Below are positions 1-8,428 of a stretch of 64,000 nucleotides of DNA, one piece after another. Every line of letters begins with the position of its first letter. Position 1 is the first letter of the stretch. The notes beneath the pieces were generated by a model, which worked only from the letters and a program-made list of their open reading frames with translations, did no database searches and was not told the origin of the DNA. The position numbers and the translations under genes are program-made. Source of the stretch: a virus; the IMG/VR virus record IMGVR_UViG_3300036766_002181, positions 124,001 through 188,000 of that record; one strand, written 5' to 3'.

Positions 1-118
1 CGAAGAGATTTTCAATAGGCTCGCTTGAAAGAGATGCCTTGGTGTGTCTTATATCCAAGGGAGGCCTTTTCTTAGATTGCCTTTTCTTTTTCTTTGAAGA
101 TTTCACAAGGGTTGTCAT
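1..118 (-). CDS. Hypothetical basic protein, truncated by window edge
   Basis: Reading leftward, an ATG at 118 opens a frame that stays open to the window edge (39 codons). The visible N-terminus is rich in Lys, Arg and Ser (a KKKKR stretch near residue 10) and I do not recognise it. A GGAG Shine-Dalgarno motif overlaps the stop codon of the upstream gene about 15 bases before the ATG, which supports this start and co-transcription. The rest of the gene lies outside the window. Confidence 0.55.
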   Translation of the reverse strand, partial: MTTLVKSSKKKKRQSKKRPPLDIRHTKASLSSEPIENLF

Positions 119-135
119 AATGCGTGTATGCTCTC

Positions 136-336
136 CTAGTAGGACATTAGTCTTGAGAAGATTTGAATTCTCTCATTTTCTGAAATATCAGGAATGGTTT
201 CCTGTCTACAAAGTTCCCTTGGAACATCATGCAAAATCTGATTGCAGGATACTCGAATCCAGCCTGGTCCCTTGTCAGGAGAGGGATCATTTAAGACATT
301 AACAGGAAACCAACCATTTCTAAATTTTACAAACAT
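136..336 (-). CDS. Small hypothetical protein
   Basis: This is a 66-residue protein starting at the ATG at 336, one base after the stop codon of the upstream gene. The frame can be extended upstream, but that part runs over the neighbouring gene out of frame, so I chose the internal ATG. The sequence has aromatic and proline-rich segments (NGWFPVNVL, GPGWIRV) and looks like a small folded domain. No family is recognised. Tight spacing on both sides implies one operon with the genes at 1-118 and 338-610. Confidence 0.55.
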   Translation of the reverse strand: MFVKFRNGWFPVNVLNDPSPDKGPGWIRVSCNQILHDVPRELCRQETIPDISENERIQIFSRLMSY

Positions 337-337
337 G

Positions 338-610
338 TTATTCAACGACAAATTCTTTCTTTGCTTCCTTGATATGCTGAAGAGTAATATCCAACATTTT
401 CTCTGCCTTGTCAAGGGCATCCTTTTTTGCAGTCTCAATATCTTTGGAAGTGCCCTCTGCTATCCTATTCATTTCTTCGCCATGACCAGGTGTCTCTATA
501 TACCAATATCCGCTTTTTGCAACATACAAATCAAGCGGACCAAAGGTTATTTCCCATTCGTCTTTGCGGCCATAGGCTTTATTCCAGACGTATCTTTTCA
601 CGTTCTCCAT
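338..610 (-). CDS. Small hypothetical protein with long C-terminal helix
   Basis: This 90-residue protein has an N-terminal part rich in aromatics and beta-forming residues (YVWNKAYGRKDEWEITFGPL, then KSGYWYIETPG) followed by an amphipathic helix rich in Ala, Lys and Asp over roughly residues 50-90. The beta-strands-plus-helix layout is reminiscent of small nucleic-acid-binding folds, but no motif confirms that. An AAAGGG motif lies about 7 bases upstream of the ATG. It is probably an accessory gene co-transcribed with the two genes to its left. Confidence 0.6.
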   Translation of the reverse strand: MENVKRYVWNKAYGRKDEWEITFGPLDLYVAKSGYWYIETPGHGEEMNRIAEGTSKDIETAKKDALDKAEKMLDITLQHIKEAKKEFVVE

Positions 611-682
611 ATTATCACCCTTTTCTAAAATGTCAAGAAAATATGACTTGGCCTACTACCTTTCCCTACATGGCATTTGTGG

Positions 683-1198
683 TTATAGATCATAAACGGT
701 GACATCTAGACCGCCCAATGTACGAAGAATAATGGGTTCTATTTGAACCCAGGAGGCACCACCCAAGCCAGTGCCTATTCGGGGCATATGAATGGTTCTG
801 CTTTCGCTAGTCCTTACTATATTGGCCACCTTTGTAAGACACTGTTCTAGGGCCTCATAGCTAAGTGGAGGTTTGGCATTTGGCTCCTTAGAAGAGTAAT
901 GAAGGTTGGTATTGTTTTTTCCATATCCATTCTGTGCCAGCATATTAATGACGTTTAAATTCTGCTCAACTTGAATATTTTGAATATTTCCCAACTGAAA
1001 GGTTCCATAGATTGGATGTTCCTGTACCCTGAACCATTCTCGATAGGCTCTTTCTGGCTCAAACCAACGTGCCGATATGGCCAGCACCACGCCACGACCC
1101 CAACCTCCCCGATTATTGCATACATGAATGATATAATGCTCGCCAGTGCCGTTGGCCTCTGGCCTTGTAACGTCTCCCTGCTTATAGGTTATTGTCAC
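683..1198 (-). CDS. Macro-domain protein (ADP-ribose / Appr-1''-P processing type)
   Basis: This 171-residue, single-domain protein starts MTITYKQGDVTRP, the usual start of macro domains (strand followed by GD). It contains the HVCNNRGGWGRGV ligand loop (around residues 25-37), which corresponds to the N-N-x-G-x-x-G-x-G motif, and the second loop RIGTGLGGASW (around residues 140-150). These loops bind ADP-ribose. Stand-alone phage and yeast Poa1-like members dephosphorylate ADP-ribose-1''-phosphate, a by-product of tRNA splicing or repair. That activity is inferred, but it fits the RNA ligases and kinase elsewhere in the window. The length is normal for the family. Confidence 0.85.
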   Translation of the reverse strand: MTITYKQGDVTRPEANGTGEHYIIHVCNNRGGWGRGVVLAISARWFEPERAYREWFRVQEHPIYGTFQLGNIQNIQVEQNLNVINMLAQNGYGKNNTNLHYSSKEPNAKPPLSYEALEQCLTKVANIVRTSESRTIHMPRIGTGLGGASWVQIEPIILRTLGGLDVTVYDL

Positions 1199-1248
1199 AA
1201 TAAAACAATAATAACATCGTTAAGCAAAAAGATATACCACCATCTTTA

Positions 1249-2580
1249 TTATTTCTTTTTGTTATTGCCATCACCAGAAAAACCTGCCTTAACAGATTTT
1301 ATAAAGGCTCTCTTAAAAGAGTCGGCCGTTGGTCCGCTGATATTAAATGGCGTTTTTTTGGATGCGTCTGCAATGGCATCTGCAATAATATCATCAATAT
1401 TTGCCTCTGCCTGTTCTTCTGTTGCTTCTTCTTTTACTATTACTGCTTCTGGTGGTAATGATGATGGTGGTGGTGGTGGTGGTGGTGGTGGTGGCGTTTG
1501 CCTTTGTTGCTCATTGTCGGCAGAATAAAAAGAAGAGGATGATGAGGATGATGAGGAGGAGGAGGAAGAGGAGGAAGAATTTGGAATATTTACAGCTTTC
1601 TTCTCAAGAGCTGGCAACCCATTTACTATTTCTTTTTCTTCTTCTTCTTCTTCTGTGATTTCTATGTCTACGGCCTCTTCTTGTTGCTGTTGTGCCATGG
1701 GCAGGGGTTTTGCTTTTGATAAAAACTTATTTGCCAATCGATCATTTTCGGCAATCTGCTCCCTTGTCCATGTTGTTGTTTCTGCTACCGAAGAAGGCAC
1801 CTCTTTTGTTTTCTTTGGTAACAACAGGGCTTCCTTAAGAGACATGTTTCCTGCAACAACAAGCATAACCGCAAGGGGATCAAAGACAAAGATTAACATC
1901 ATAATAACCCATCTGATGGTTTGATCCAAGTGTGCCTTGGCTCCCTGCTCTCCATAGACAAGTTCTGCAATATATTTGACAGGACCAACCTCTGCCTCAA
2001 AACCCCTGAGATCCTTTTGTACCTCAAACTTCTTTTCTGATAGGTCATCAATCTTTGTGGTTGCCTCTTTTATTTCGGTTTGAAGATCAACGGTTTCCTG
2101 TTTTTGTTCTGCCCTTTGTTTAAGGGCCCTTGTAACATAGCCTCTTTTAATATATTCATCAGCAGCAGCATCAAAACCCTGAAGAATATGAGAGGCCCTA
2201 TCTATTCTCTTTTGTTGTTGACCAATTTCAAAATCAAGAGATTCTACCTTGGCCTGAACATTGTCGATGGGAGTTGATTTGGCAAGGTGTGCCTTGGAAA
2301 GAAATCCAAAGATTCCCATGCTGGTTATCATCATTAAAACGATAACTGCTATCAACAGATAGGACTTTAAAAGTCTTGGTGCTGTCTTCCAATTATTATA
2401 AAGCCAGGAGGCTGTAACGAGCTTGCCTACTTCAAGCACCCCTCCCATTATGGCAATAGAAATGGCGGCTCCTGAAAACAGGGCCATCAAACCAACAATT
2501 GAATAATAGCCGGCTACACCAGATATACAGAGGGCACAAAAAAGTGTAAAGGCAGCATAAACAATAGAACGCTTATTCAT
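1249..2580 (-). CDS. Multi-pass membrane protein with coiled coil and poly-Ser/poly-Pro tail
   Basis: The 443-residue protein begins with hydrophobic segments near residues 6-28, 32-55 and 73-95. A coiled-coil region rich in Gln, Lys and Glu follows (about residues 105-200), then another membrane segment near 222-246. The C-terminal half is low complexity: an acidic stretch, a run of 16 Ser codons (TCN mixed), and a run of 10 CCA Pro codons, the last being a microsatellite. I know no function for it. A virion or infected-cell inner-membrane role is possible. The low-complexity runs may vary in length between relatives. The start ATG at 2580 immediately precedes the hydrophobic segment. Confidence 0.75.
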   Translation of the reverse strand: MNKRSIVYAAFTLFCALCISGVAGYYSIVGLMALFSGAAISIAIMGGVLEVGKLVTASWLYNNWKTAPRLLKSYLLIAVIVLMMITSMGIFGFLSKAHLAKSTPIDNVQAKVESLDFEIGQQQKRIDRASHILQGFDAAADEYIKRGYVTRALKQRAEQKQETVDLQTEIKEATTKIDDLSEKKFEVQKDLRGFEAEVGPVKYIAELVYGEQGAKAHLDQTIRWVIMMLIFVFDPLAVMLVVAGNMSLKEALLLPKKTKEVPSSVAETTTWTREQIAENDRLANKFLSKAKPLPMAQQQQEEAVDIEITEEEEEEKEIVNGLPALEKKAVNIPNSSSSSSSSSSSSSSSSFYSADNEQQRQTPPPPPPPPPPSSLPPEAVIVKEEATEEQAEANIDDIIADAIADASKKTPFNISGPTADSFKRAFIKSVKAGFSGDGNNKKK

Positions 2581-2638
2581 TGTTTATATAAATATTAATA
2601 AAGCAGATTTTATAAGAAGGCTGTTTTTGTTATTGGAC

Positions 2639-3007
2639 TTAGTAACGAGTTGGACCATTGGCTCTTGGGCGGGCCACTGGACGCTGGGCACGCACAAGTG
2701 CCTCTGAACTTAGTCCTCTTAGCGCCGTCTTAAGGCGAGCATCAAGAAAGGTTTGGGTTGTTAGAATTTCACGAATAGCATCAACTATTCCATGTAGTTT
2801 TTCAGGGCTACTGGTTGCCTGTATGCGCCTATCTGTTGCATTAATCATTTCTGTTGCTCCACCACGATTAAAGGCATCCATCATTCTGCGCTTGGCACGA
2901 ACTGTTGGATCTTCTACGGGCATTTCTTTGAGAGTGGCTGTCTTCTGCTGTTGGGCAAGAACGGATTCTTTAACGAGCTTCTTGAGTTGTTTAAGTGTGA
3001 TTTTCAT
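2639..3007 (-). CDS. Hypothetical protein with MKIT-type N-terminal tag
   Basis: This 122-residue basic protein starts MKITLKQLKKLVKES, the short amphipathic helix shared by many genes in this window. It is followed by a Gln/Ala-rich linker and a helical domain containing ATSSPEKLHGIVDAIREILT. No enzyme motif is visible. The tag suggests, by inference, that the protein is delivered into or processed within the head. It lies in the leftward run downstream of the capsid genes, close to another tagged gene at 3055-4209. Confidence 0.65.
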   Translation of the reverse strand: MKITLKQLKKLVKESVLAQQQKTATLKEMPVEDPTVRAKRRMMDAFNRGGATEMINATDRRIQATSSPEKLHGIVDAIREILTTQTFLDARLKTALRGLSSEALVRAQRPVARPRANGPTRY

Positions 3008-3054
3008 GATTATGTTATTAATTATTCTCTCTTTTTTCTATTTCATCATTATTA

Positions 3055-4209
3055 TTATGAACCAAGTCCCCAGGGAGGTCTGTCTGGGCTTCCATAGGCC
3101 GCATCAACTTCTCCCTTATGCCATTCTTCAGGAGAAAGATTTGGGCGTTCAAAGGTTGGTTTTGGAATTGCTGCCCTTCTTTCTCTTTCCTGCTTAAGAA
3201 GCTCTACGCCAGTGGGTACCGTGTTTGGGTCTAGGATGCCTGCATCAAATTCCTTCTTTGCCATTCTATAGTGAAACTTTATAAAGGGATCTGCTTTGTA
3301 CAAGAGGCCTTCCTCTGTGTCTGCACCAATGCCCAACAAGACTTTCATAATATTGTTATGAACAAGGGCAACATAAGACATATCTTCTTCTTTTTTTGCC
3401 CGCCTCATTTGAAGCTTAATTGAATTAAGATATCTTGCATTGGGCTCAACAATTTCTTCTTTATATAACCTTGGACCATTACCAAACACCTCTTTAAGAG
3501 ATAGCGCAGAAGATCTACCTTTTCTATTATTATATTGTTCCGTGTTGATTACATCCTCGTCGTCTGCATAATTGATTCCAAGATAGTAGTTTCCAAGTTC
3601 CTCAAGTTCCTTAAAAATGTCTGTCAGTCTTCCTGCAAGGCCCTTCTTAACGTGTACCGCATCCTTGGCTGCCTGTTCAAGACTTACAAGTGCCTTTATA
3701 ATATTTGCCATAACCTGGTCTTCCTTGCGTCTTCTGATGAGGGAGTCTTCTTGTGGTGTCATTGTCACAGAAGAAGAGGAGGATGATGCCTCTTTTTTTA
3801 GACCCCCACCGACCGTCGTTCTGCTTTGACCACGATTGCCATGCAAGGGATCATGGCCATAATTGTGGTCTTCTGCATCCTGTCTGTCACCAAGTCTTTG
3901 CATTCTCTCTTCTTCAGATTCGTCTTCATAATCCTGTTCTCTTGTTGAAGCGGGAGAAGTGGTGACTCCTTCATCAAGAATGGCATCCTTAAGATATTCT
4001 TCTATTTCCTGCACTGTCCAAAACTTTAATCTATCTGCATATTTTGATTTTAGATGAATTGCACCCTCTTCAGGATATGCCAAATAGCGATTATTGAGGG
4101 CCTGAGAAAAATGTGATCTCATAAAATCATTCATTTCTCGATAATCTTCTGGACGATAAACCAATTCTTCTTTAATGATTTGCTTAAGTTGGATCTTGGT
4201 GATTTTCAT
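3055..4209 (-). CDS. Hypothetical tagged protein, probable virion component
   Basis: The 384-residue protein starts MKITKIQLKQIIKEEL, the clearest version of the shared tag, with an I-K-E site near residues 12-14. The region around residues 95-150 is charged and low complexity (many Glu, Asp, Ser), and the C-terminal half is mostly helical (residues about 160-340). It is unrecognised. By the tag and by its position beyond the capsid gene I infer a head-associated role. It ends before the next tagged gene at 3007. Confidence 0.65.
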   Translation of the reverse strand: MKITKIQLKQIIKEELVYRPEDYREMNDFMRSHFSQALNNRYLAYPEEGAIHLKSKYADRLKFWTVQEIEEYLKDAILDEGVTTSPASTREQDYEDESEEERMQRLGDRQDAEDHNYGHDPLHGNRGQSRTTVGGGLKKEASSSSSSVTMTPQEDSLIRRRKEDQVMANIIKALVSLEQAAKDAVHVKKGLAGRLTDIFKELEELGNYYLGINYADDEDVINTEQYNNRKGRSSALSLKEVFGNGPRLYKEEIVEPNARYLNSIKLQMRRAKKEEDMSYVALVHNNIMKVLLGIGADTEEGLLYKADPFIKFHYRMAKKEFDAGILDPNTVPTGVELLKQERERRAAIPKPTFERPNLSPEEWHKGEVDAAYGSPDRPPWGLGS

Positions 4210-4217
4210 ATGATTGG

Positions 4218-6263
4218 TTATTTCTTCATATAAATATTATGTCCACAACCATATACACGATAAACTCCGTTTTCTTTTGCCACCTCCTTTTCTGTTTTGT
4301 TATTAGATTTGTCGGCCTTAAACTTAAATCGATTAAACCTTTCTCTTCCGTTGGTCCACCAAAAACCAGGAGAAGGAGTTTCTCCAACAAGATCAAATCC
4401 ATTATTAAGATAAACTTTGCCTTCTCCAAATCTTCGATCACAATAGGATAAAAGCGATTTAAAGCCTTCTTCTCTTGCCCGATCCTCTGCCACCTTCAAT
4501 AGTCTTGAGAAGCCTCCTGGAACCGTATAGAAGGGTTTGCAGGCAAATCTGGCAATCTCTAGAACAAACTCTTTTTCATACTTTTCCTTATGAAATGGTT
4601 TTCTAAGAGACATGGCAGCAACAATTTTGTCTTCATAAATCAACCCATAACAAAGGTTTGATCTAACGTGGCCTGAAATATGGGATTCTTCAAAAAAATC
4701 TTTTGCCTCTTTTGGAGATAGTTCTCTCAGTATTTCACATTTTCTGGCAAATACCTTGTTTGGGCTTTTGCCAAGTCTTGAACAAATCATGGATTTAATA
4801 AGATCTTTTTTGTTGGCCCATTCATCAGAAAATATATGAATAAGAGATATTTGTTTTTCTTGTTCTAAACACCTTTTTGTTTTGGTAGAATGAAGAAGCC
4901 TTCTGTTATTGTTGTTGTCGTCGTCATTTTCTCTGGCATGCCAATATAGACCATTATATTCAATTGCTATATTGGCTTCGGGTATCAATATATCAAGCTC
5001 CAAGGGAGGGATAATATCCCTTCTATTAAGATCAATTTGTTGAATTCCCAGGCCTGTCCTTAGATAATCGGCAATTTCTTCCTTTCCGCTACTATAAATT
5101 TTGGCATTCCCAGAAACAAGAAGGCTTTGTTGATAAAGCCTCATATCTGTTTCCTTTGTTTTGCCCTTGTTCCAGGTTTCTTTTACCCTGCCACCAATCT
5201 GTCCACCAAGAGACATTGCCTCCTTTGAATGTTCCTTGCAGGTCTTGATAAAAGAAAAAGAAGAATATCTTGTTTCTTTGTTGCATCCTTCCTTTTGGCA
5301 GATTGGTCTTTTGCCTTCTAGACAAAGATGTTTTATCGTATAATCTTCTGATTTAAGTTTATGAACGATCTGGAGGTGAGAGGCAAGGGATCTTAGGTTT
5401 TTAATATTCCCAATTCCACAAACCCTGCAATTAAAAAGAGACTCTTCCTTGGCTTCTTGTTTATTTCCTATATTTTCTTTATAACAAAAAACCAGGCCAC
5501 CGCCCGCCGTGGAACGCTTTCCTTTACAGACTGCCAAAACCTGAAGATAACTCTTTATACTGTTCTTTTCGGCCGCTTCTGTTAAAGACTCATATTCTTC
5601 TATAACCTGGTTTGTCTTTGGATCAAGCTTATAGATTACTCTTCTGCCATGACCACCATGTTGTCCTTGTTTTCTTGTAAAGAAGGCCGCTCTTTCTGGC
5701 TCTGCAAACTCCCATCTATAGCCGCCATAGGTTATAAGCCTACCCTTGCAACAGTTGGCAATGCAACTCTCTGAGTTTAGGCCTAATCCACTTGCGGCAG
5801 AAACAATGCTTTTCCACTCTCTAATAACAGAGTCATCTGATATGTTAATTTGCTTAACAGGAATTTGATTAAGAGAAGTGTCTGGTTTGTCTGCCACCTT
5901 TGCTATATTATAACAATCTTCTTGGCCAACGCTTTTATCAAGATATTCTTGTTCTATTTTAAGAAGTTCTTCTTCCGAAGAGTTGTCAGGTATAATTCTT
6001 TCAACAACAAAATCAAAGCTATCTTTTCCGTTCTTATTCCAGGCTCGTTGTAGATGAAGATTATGATGAATTCCTAGTCTGAGTGCTTTTTTGTGACTCC
6101 ACCATCTTTTGGCTATTTTTATAGAACTTCCTACATAAAACTTGCCATTTTCCTTATTGACAATTTTATAAATACCCTTTTTGTTATAAAGCCTGGTTTG
6201 TAGATAGGATCGGGCTGGTTGTTGTGGTAGGGGAGTTTGTTGTATTAGTGATTGGTTTTCCAT
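4218..6263 (-). CDS. Multi-domain homing endonuclease (GIY-YIG + NUMOD + Vsr/PD-(D/E)XK-like)
   Basis: Numbering from the upstream in-frame start at 6272, residue 33 begins a GIY-YIG nuclease (GIYKIVN, then KFYVGSS). Two NUMOD/IENR-like DNA-binding repeats follow at about 137-192 and 212-265. A CxxC...HxxxH zinc-finger-like segment lies at 282-304. A restriction-fold segment with ELDILIPE (425-432) and EYNGLYWH (438-445) comes next. A C-terminal domain (about 490-684) seen in phage endonucleases ends with CDRRFGEGKVYLNNGF and FWWTNG motifs. The protein thus carries two potential catalytic domains. It sits free-standing between the capsid gene and a tagged gene. I prefer the ATG at 6263 because a good promoter overlaps the upstream start. 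Confidence 0.85.
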   Translation of the reverse strand: MENQSLIQQTPLPQQPARSYLQTRLYNKKGIYKIVNKENGKFYVGSSIKIAKRWWSHKKALRLGIHHNLHLQRAWNKNGKDSFDFVVERIIPDNSSEEELLKIEQEYLDKSVGQEDCYNIAKVADKPDTSLNQIPVKQINISDDSVIREWKSIVSAASGLGLNSESCIANCCKGRLITYGGYRWEFAEPERAAFFTRKQGQHGGHGRRVIYKLDPKTNQVIEEYESLTEAAEKNSIKSYLQVLAVCKGKRSTAGGGLVFCYKENIGNKQEAKEESLFNCRVCGIGNIKNLRSLASHLQIVHKLKSEDYTIKHLCLEGKRPICQKEGCNKETRYSSFSFIKTCKEHSKEAMSLGGQIGGRVKETWNKGKTKETDMRLYQQSLLVSGNAKIYSSGKEEIADYLRTGLGIQQIDLNRRDIIPPLELDILIPEANIAIEYNGLYWHARENDDDNNNNRRLLHSTKTKRCLEQEKQISLIHIFSDEWANKKDLIKSMICSRLGKSPNKVFARKCEILRELSPKEAKDFFEESHISGHVRSNLCYGLIYEDKIVAAMSLRKPFHKEKYEKEFVLEIARFACKPFYTVPGGFSRLLKVAEDRAREEGFKSLLSYCDRRFGEGKVYLNNGFDLVGETPSPGFWWTNGRERFNRFKFKADKSNNKTEKEVAKENGVYRVYGCGHNIYMKK

Positions 6264-6272
6264 ATACAACAT

Positions 6273-6301
6273 AGTATAGCAGGTTGCCAGACCAATGTAA
6301 A
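6273..6301 (-). promoter_or_regulatory. Promoter for the homing endonuclease gene
   Basis: On the minus strand TTTACA (6301-6296) and TATACT (6278-6273) are separated by 17 bases, close to the sigma-70 consensus. The predicted transcription start would fall about three bases before the ATG at 6263, so the message would be nearly leaderless. Confidence 0.55.
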
Positions 6302-6370
6302 CTACTTTGCAACTATTTATAATGAGTTAGAATGGTTTTAAACAGCCGGTTGAAATACCCTTGAACAAAC

Positions 6371-6399
6371 AAAAAAGGCGAACTCTTTCGAATTCGCCT
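6371..6399 (-). terminator. Rho-independent terminator after the major capsid gene
   Basis: The arms AGGCGAA and TTCGCCT (7 bp) enclose a 10-base loop. On the minus strand they are followed by a run of six T (plus-strand A run 6371-6376). The hairpin lies about 28 bases past the capsid stop codon and separates the capsid operon from the endonuclease promoter. Confidence 0.85.
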
Positions 6400-6426
6400 C
6401 CTTCGCTAAGTATCTGAAAAGACTAT

Positions 6427-8340
6427 CTATATTAGGGATAAATCTAATACTGTGATGGTGCTGTAGAAATCTGAACGAACCATCTTTTTGCCGTACCTTG
6501 TCATTATGCCTTTTCTTGGCGTGAAATCTTCCTGTGCATAAATAACAGGTGTCAAGATTAGTGGCACATATGGAGCATAGATATAACCGCTCTCAAGGAA
6601 GGTTTTTCCTTTAAGACCGACTAGGATCTTGTTGCTTGGGAAGTAAGGATCCTTGTAAACCTCATAGCGGTTATTAATGGTTCCCATGGCCTCTGCACCG
6701 ATCGAAAGACCGTCTGTAACCTGGCCGTCTGCATCAACCTTGTAGGCTGGCTTGTAGGCAACTAGGTGCTCTAGGATCGTTGAGACTTCTGGTGAAGTCA
6801 CAATGAAGTTACCAGAACCACGTAGGGTCTTTTTGTGAATTGTGTTGGCCGCATCTGTAATCGTCTCAAGAAGGGTTTGGTACCATTCCTGAACGTTTGC
6901 AAACACCATTGGGCCTGGAGCAAGTGTTGAGCTATGTAGAGCCTCGGCACCCGTGTACTTGTTAACAATCTTACCCGGAGCACGACTCCAGTATAGGTTT
7001 GCTGCATTACCCTGTGTCAATAGGTCATTAAGAATTTCTCTGTCAATGTCAAGGGTGATCATTTGTGAGAGAATATTCGTTAATTCTACTTCAACGTCGA
7101 TGCTATAGAAGGCAGTAAGGTCTTGCGCCATTTCTGGTGACCACTTTGCTCGTAGCTTTCTTGTTACCGCCGTTACAGAGGTTGATTCAATACGAATGTC
7201 AACTTCTGGAATGCGGGGGCTTGAATCAAAGTTAAAGTCTGATTCAAATGAAGGAATGGTTAGGGTTGAACCGTCTGAGTTAACGCTAAGAGCATCCGAG
7301 ATTGCTGCTGATCCTGTAACCGGATCACCATCTGTATCAGGTGGCGTTCCTGCATTTGCAACGGCCACGACAAACTGAACGTGGTTTCCGTTAAGTGGAT
7401 CAGGTGTAAACAAACCTGTCACATAATCGAAATTACCACGCTTGTTTAGCTTACGAAGGTTTAGAACTCCACGACCACCCTGGTACTTTTCGCCCCAGGC
7501 AACTGCCGAGTTACCATCCTCACCAAAGCCTGTAAGAGCAACTTGGTCAACATTCGTTAGATCTGCGCCGCCAATATTATCGGTGATTTCTGAAGCGGAA
7601 ATGTGAACGAACACATAGTCCAGCACGTTGGCAGCGAGATCTCGCTCAACCTGTGGATCATATGAAGCGAAACGAGCATTATAACCAACGAAGTCATTGT
7701 CATTGACTACCGATAGGTCTGGTGTCCAGGTTGAACCTGAAAGCCATGAACCAATTGAATTGTCGCCAAGTACGATGGCAGTTGTCTGCTTGTGAACCTT
7801 TGAATAGCCTGAACCAACCAGGTCATACTGACCTCCGGTTGCAAGAGAACCTGAACGAATACCTGCTCCACGAGGATTGTTATAAGTCGAATCCTGGCTG
7901 GTGTAGGTGCTTGGATCAGTAACGGCAGTTGTTGAGAACTTGTTGGCCGAGGTTGATGCATCTCCACCGACGCTTGAACCGTAGGTATAATCAAGATAGA
8001 ACAATAGACCCGATGGAAGGCTCATTGGTTGAACCGACACGATCTCATTTGCGATAAGACCTGCGAAAACCTTACGAACGATGGGGAATGCCACGTTTGT
8101 AAAGCCGGTGACCTTACCACTTGAGGTAAGACCTGCCCCGCCTGTTGACAGAGTGTTTGATTCTCTTAGAAGCTCGGCAGCCTGGTTCTCAAGAAGTCTG
8201 GCCATGGTGTCTCTACGGACGCCGCCAAAACCCTCAAGCAGACCTAGATCGCCCCATTTCTTAAGAAGACGTGGTGCGTCAGCCCCGAGGCTGCGTCTGT
8301 GTGTACCTTCTGCGAGTTGTGCTAGAGTAAGTTCTTTCAT
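6427..8340 (-). CDS. 23: Major capsid protein, T4 gp23-like
   Basis: The 637-residue protein matches the gp23 family in several blocks: VSVQPMSLPSG (about 110-120), the LRAKWSPEMAQDLTAFYSID helix region, GNFIVTSPEVSTILE, and the C-terminal IYAPYVPLILTPVIY and GIMTRYGKK. It is longer than T4 gp23 (521 residues), mainly through an insertion of surface-type sequence around residues 130-370. The N-terminal pro-region ends at LLRES with L-R-E at residues 58-60, a good candidate for prohead-protease cleavage, as T4 gp23 is cut after Glu65. The gene has a strong AAAGGA ribosome site and its own terminator downstream. Confidence 0.95.
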   Translation of the reverse strand: MKELTLAQLAEGTHRRSLGADAPRLLKKWGDLGLLEGFGGVRRDTMARLLENQAAELLRESNTLSTGGAGLTSSGKVTGFTNVAFPIVRKVFAGLIANEIVSVQPMSLPSGLLFYLDYTYGSSVGGDASTSANKFSTTAVTDPSTYTSQDSTYNNPRGAGIRSGSLATGGQYDLVGSGYSKVHKQTTAIVLGDNSIGSWLSGSTWTPDLSVVNDNDFVGYNARFASYDPQVERDLAANVLDYVFVHISASEITDNIGGADLTNVDQVALTGFGEDGNSAVAWGEKYQGGRGVLNLRKLNKRGNFDYVTGLFTPDPLNGNHVQFVVAVANAGTPPDTDGDPVTGSAAISDALSVNSDGSTLTIPSFESDFNFDSSPRIPEVDIRIESTSVTAVTRKLRAKWSPEMAQDLTAFYSIDVEVELTNILSQMITLDIDREILNDLLTQGNAANLYWSRAPGKIVNKYTGAEALHSSTLAPGPMVFANVQEWYQTLLETITDAANTIHKKTLRGSGNFIVTSPEVSTILEHLVAYKPAYKVDADGQVTDGLSIGAEAMGTINNRYEVYKDPYFPSNKILVGLKGKTFLESGYIYAPYVPLILTPVIYAQEDFTPRKGIMTRYGKKMVRSDFYSTITVLDLSLI

Positions 8341-8428
8341 GATATTTCCTTTTATTTCCTTGTAGTAATTTTTAACAGGTGATATTAATTATTGTGCTTA
8401 ATTCAAATTTCCTATAAATTTATTTGAA

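Noticed and set aside
337-438. N-terminal extension of the 136-336 gene
   Set aside because: The extension runs through the 3' end of the neighbouring gene out of frame and has shadow-like composition; the internal ATG right after the neighbour's stop fits the local gene spacing.
632-650. TTGACA on the minus strand upstream of the gene at 338-610
   Set aside because: Any matching -10 box would lie on the start codon itself, leaving no place for initiation.
971-1658. Rightward frames rich in Gly, Val and Leu opposite the membrane protein
   Set aside because: They are antisense shadows of the macro-domain and membrane-protein genes and their Ser/Pro runs.
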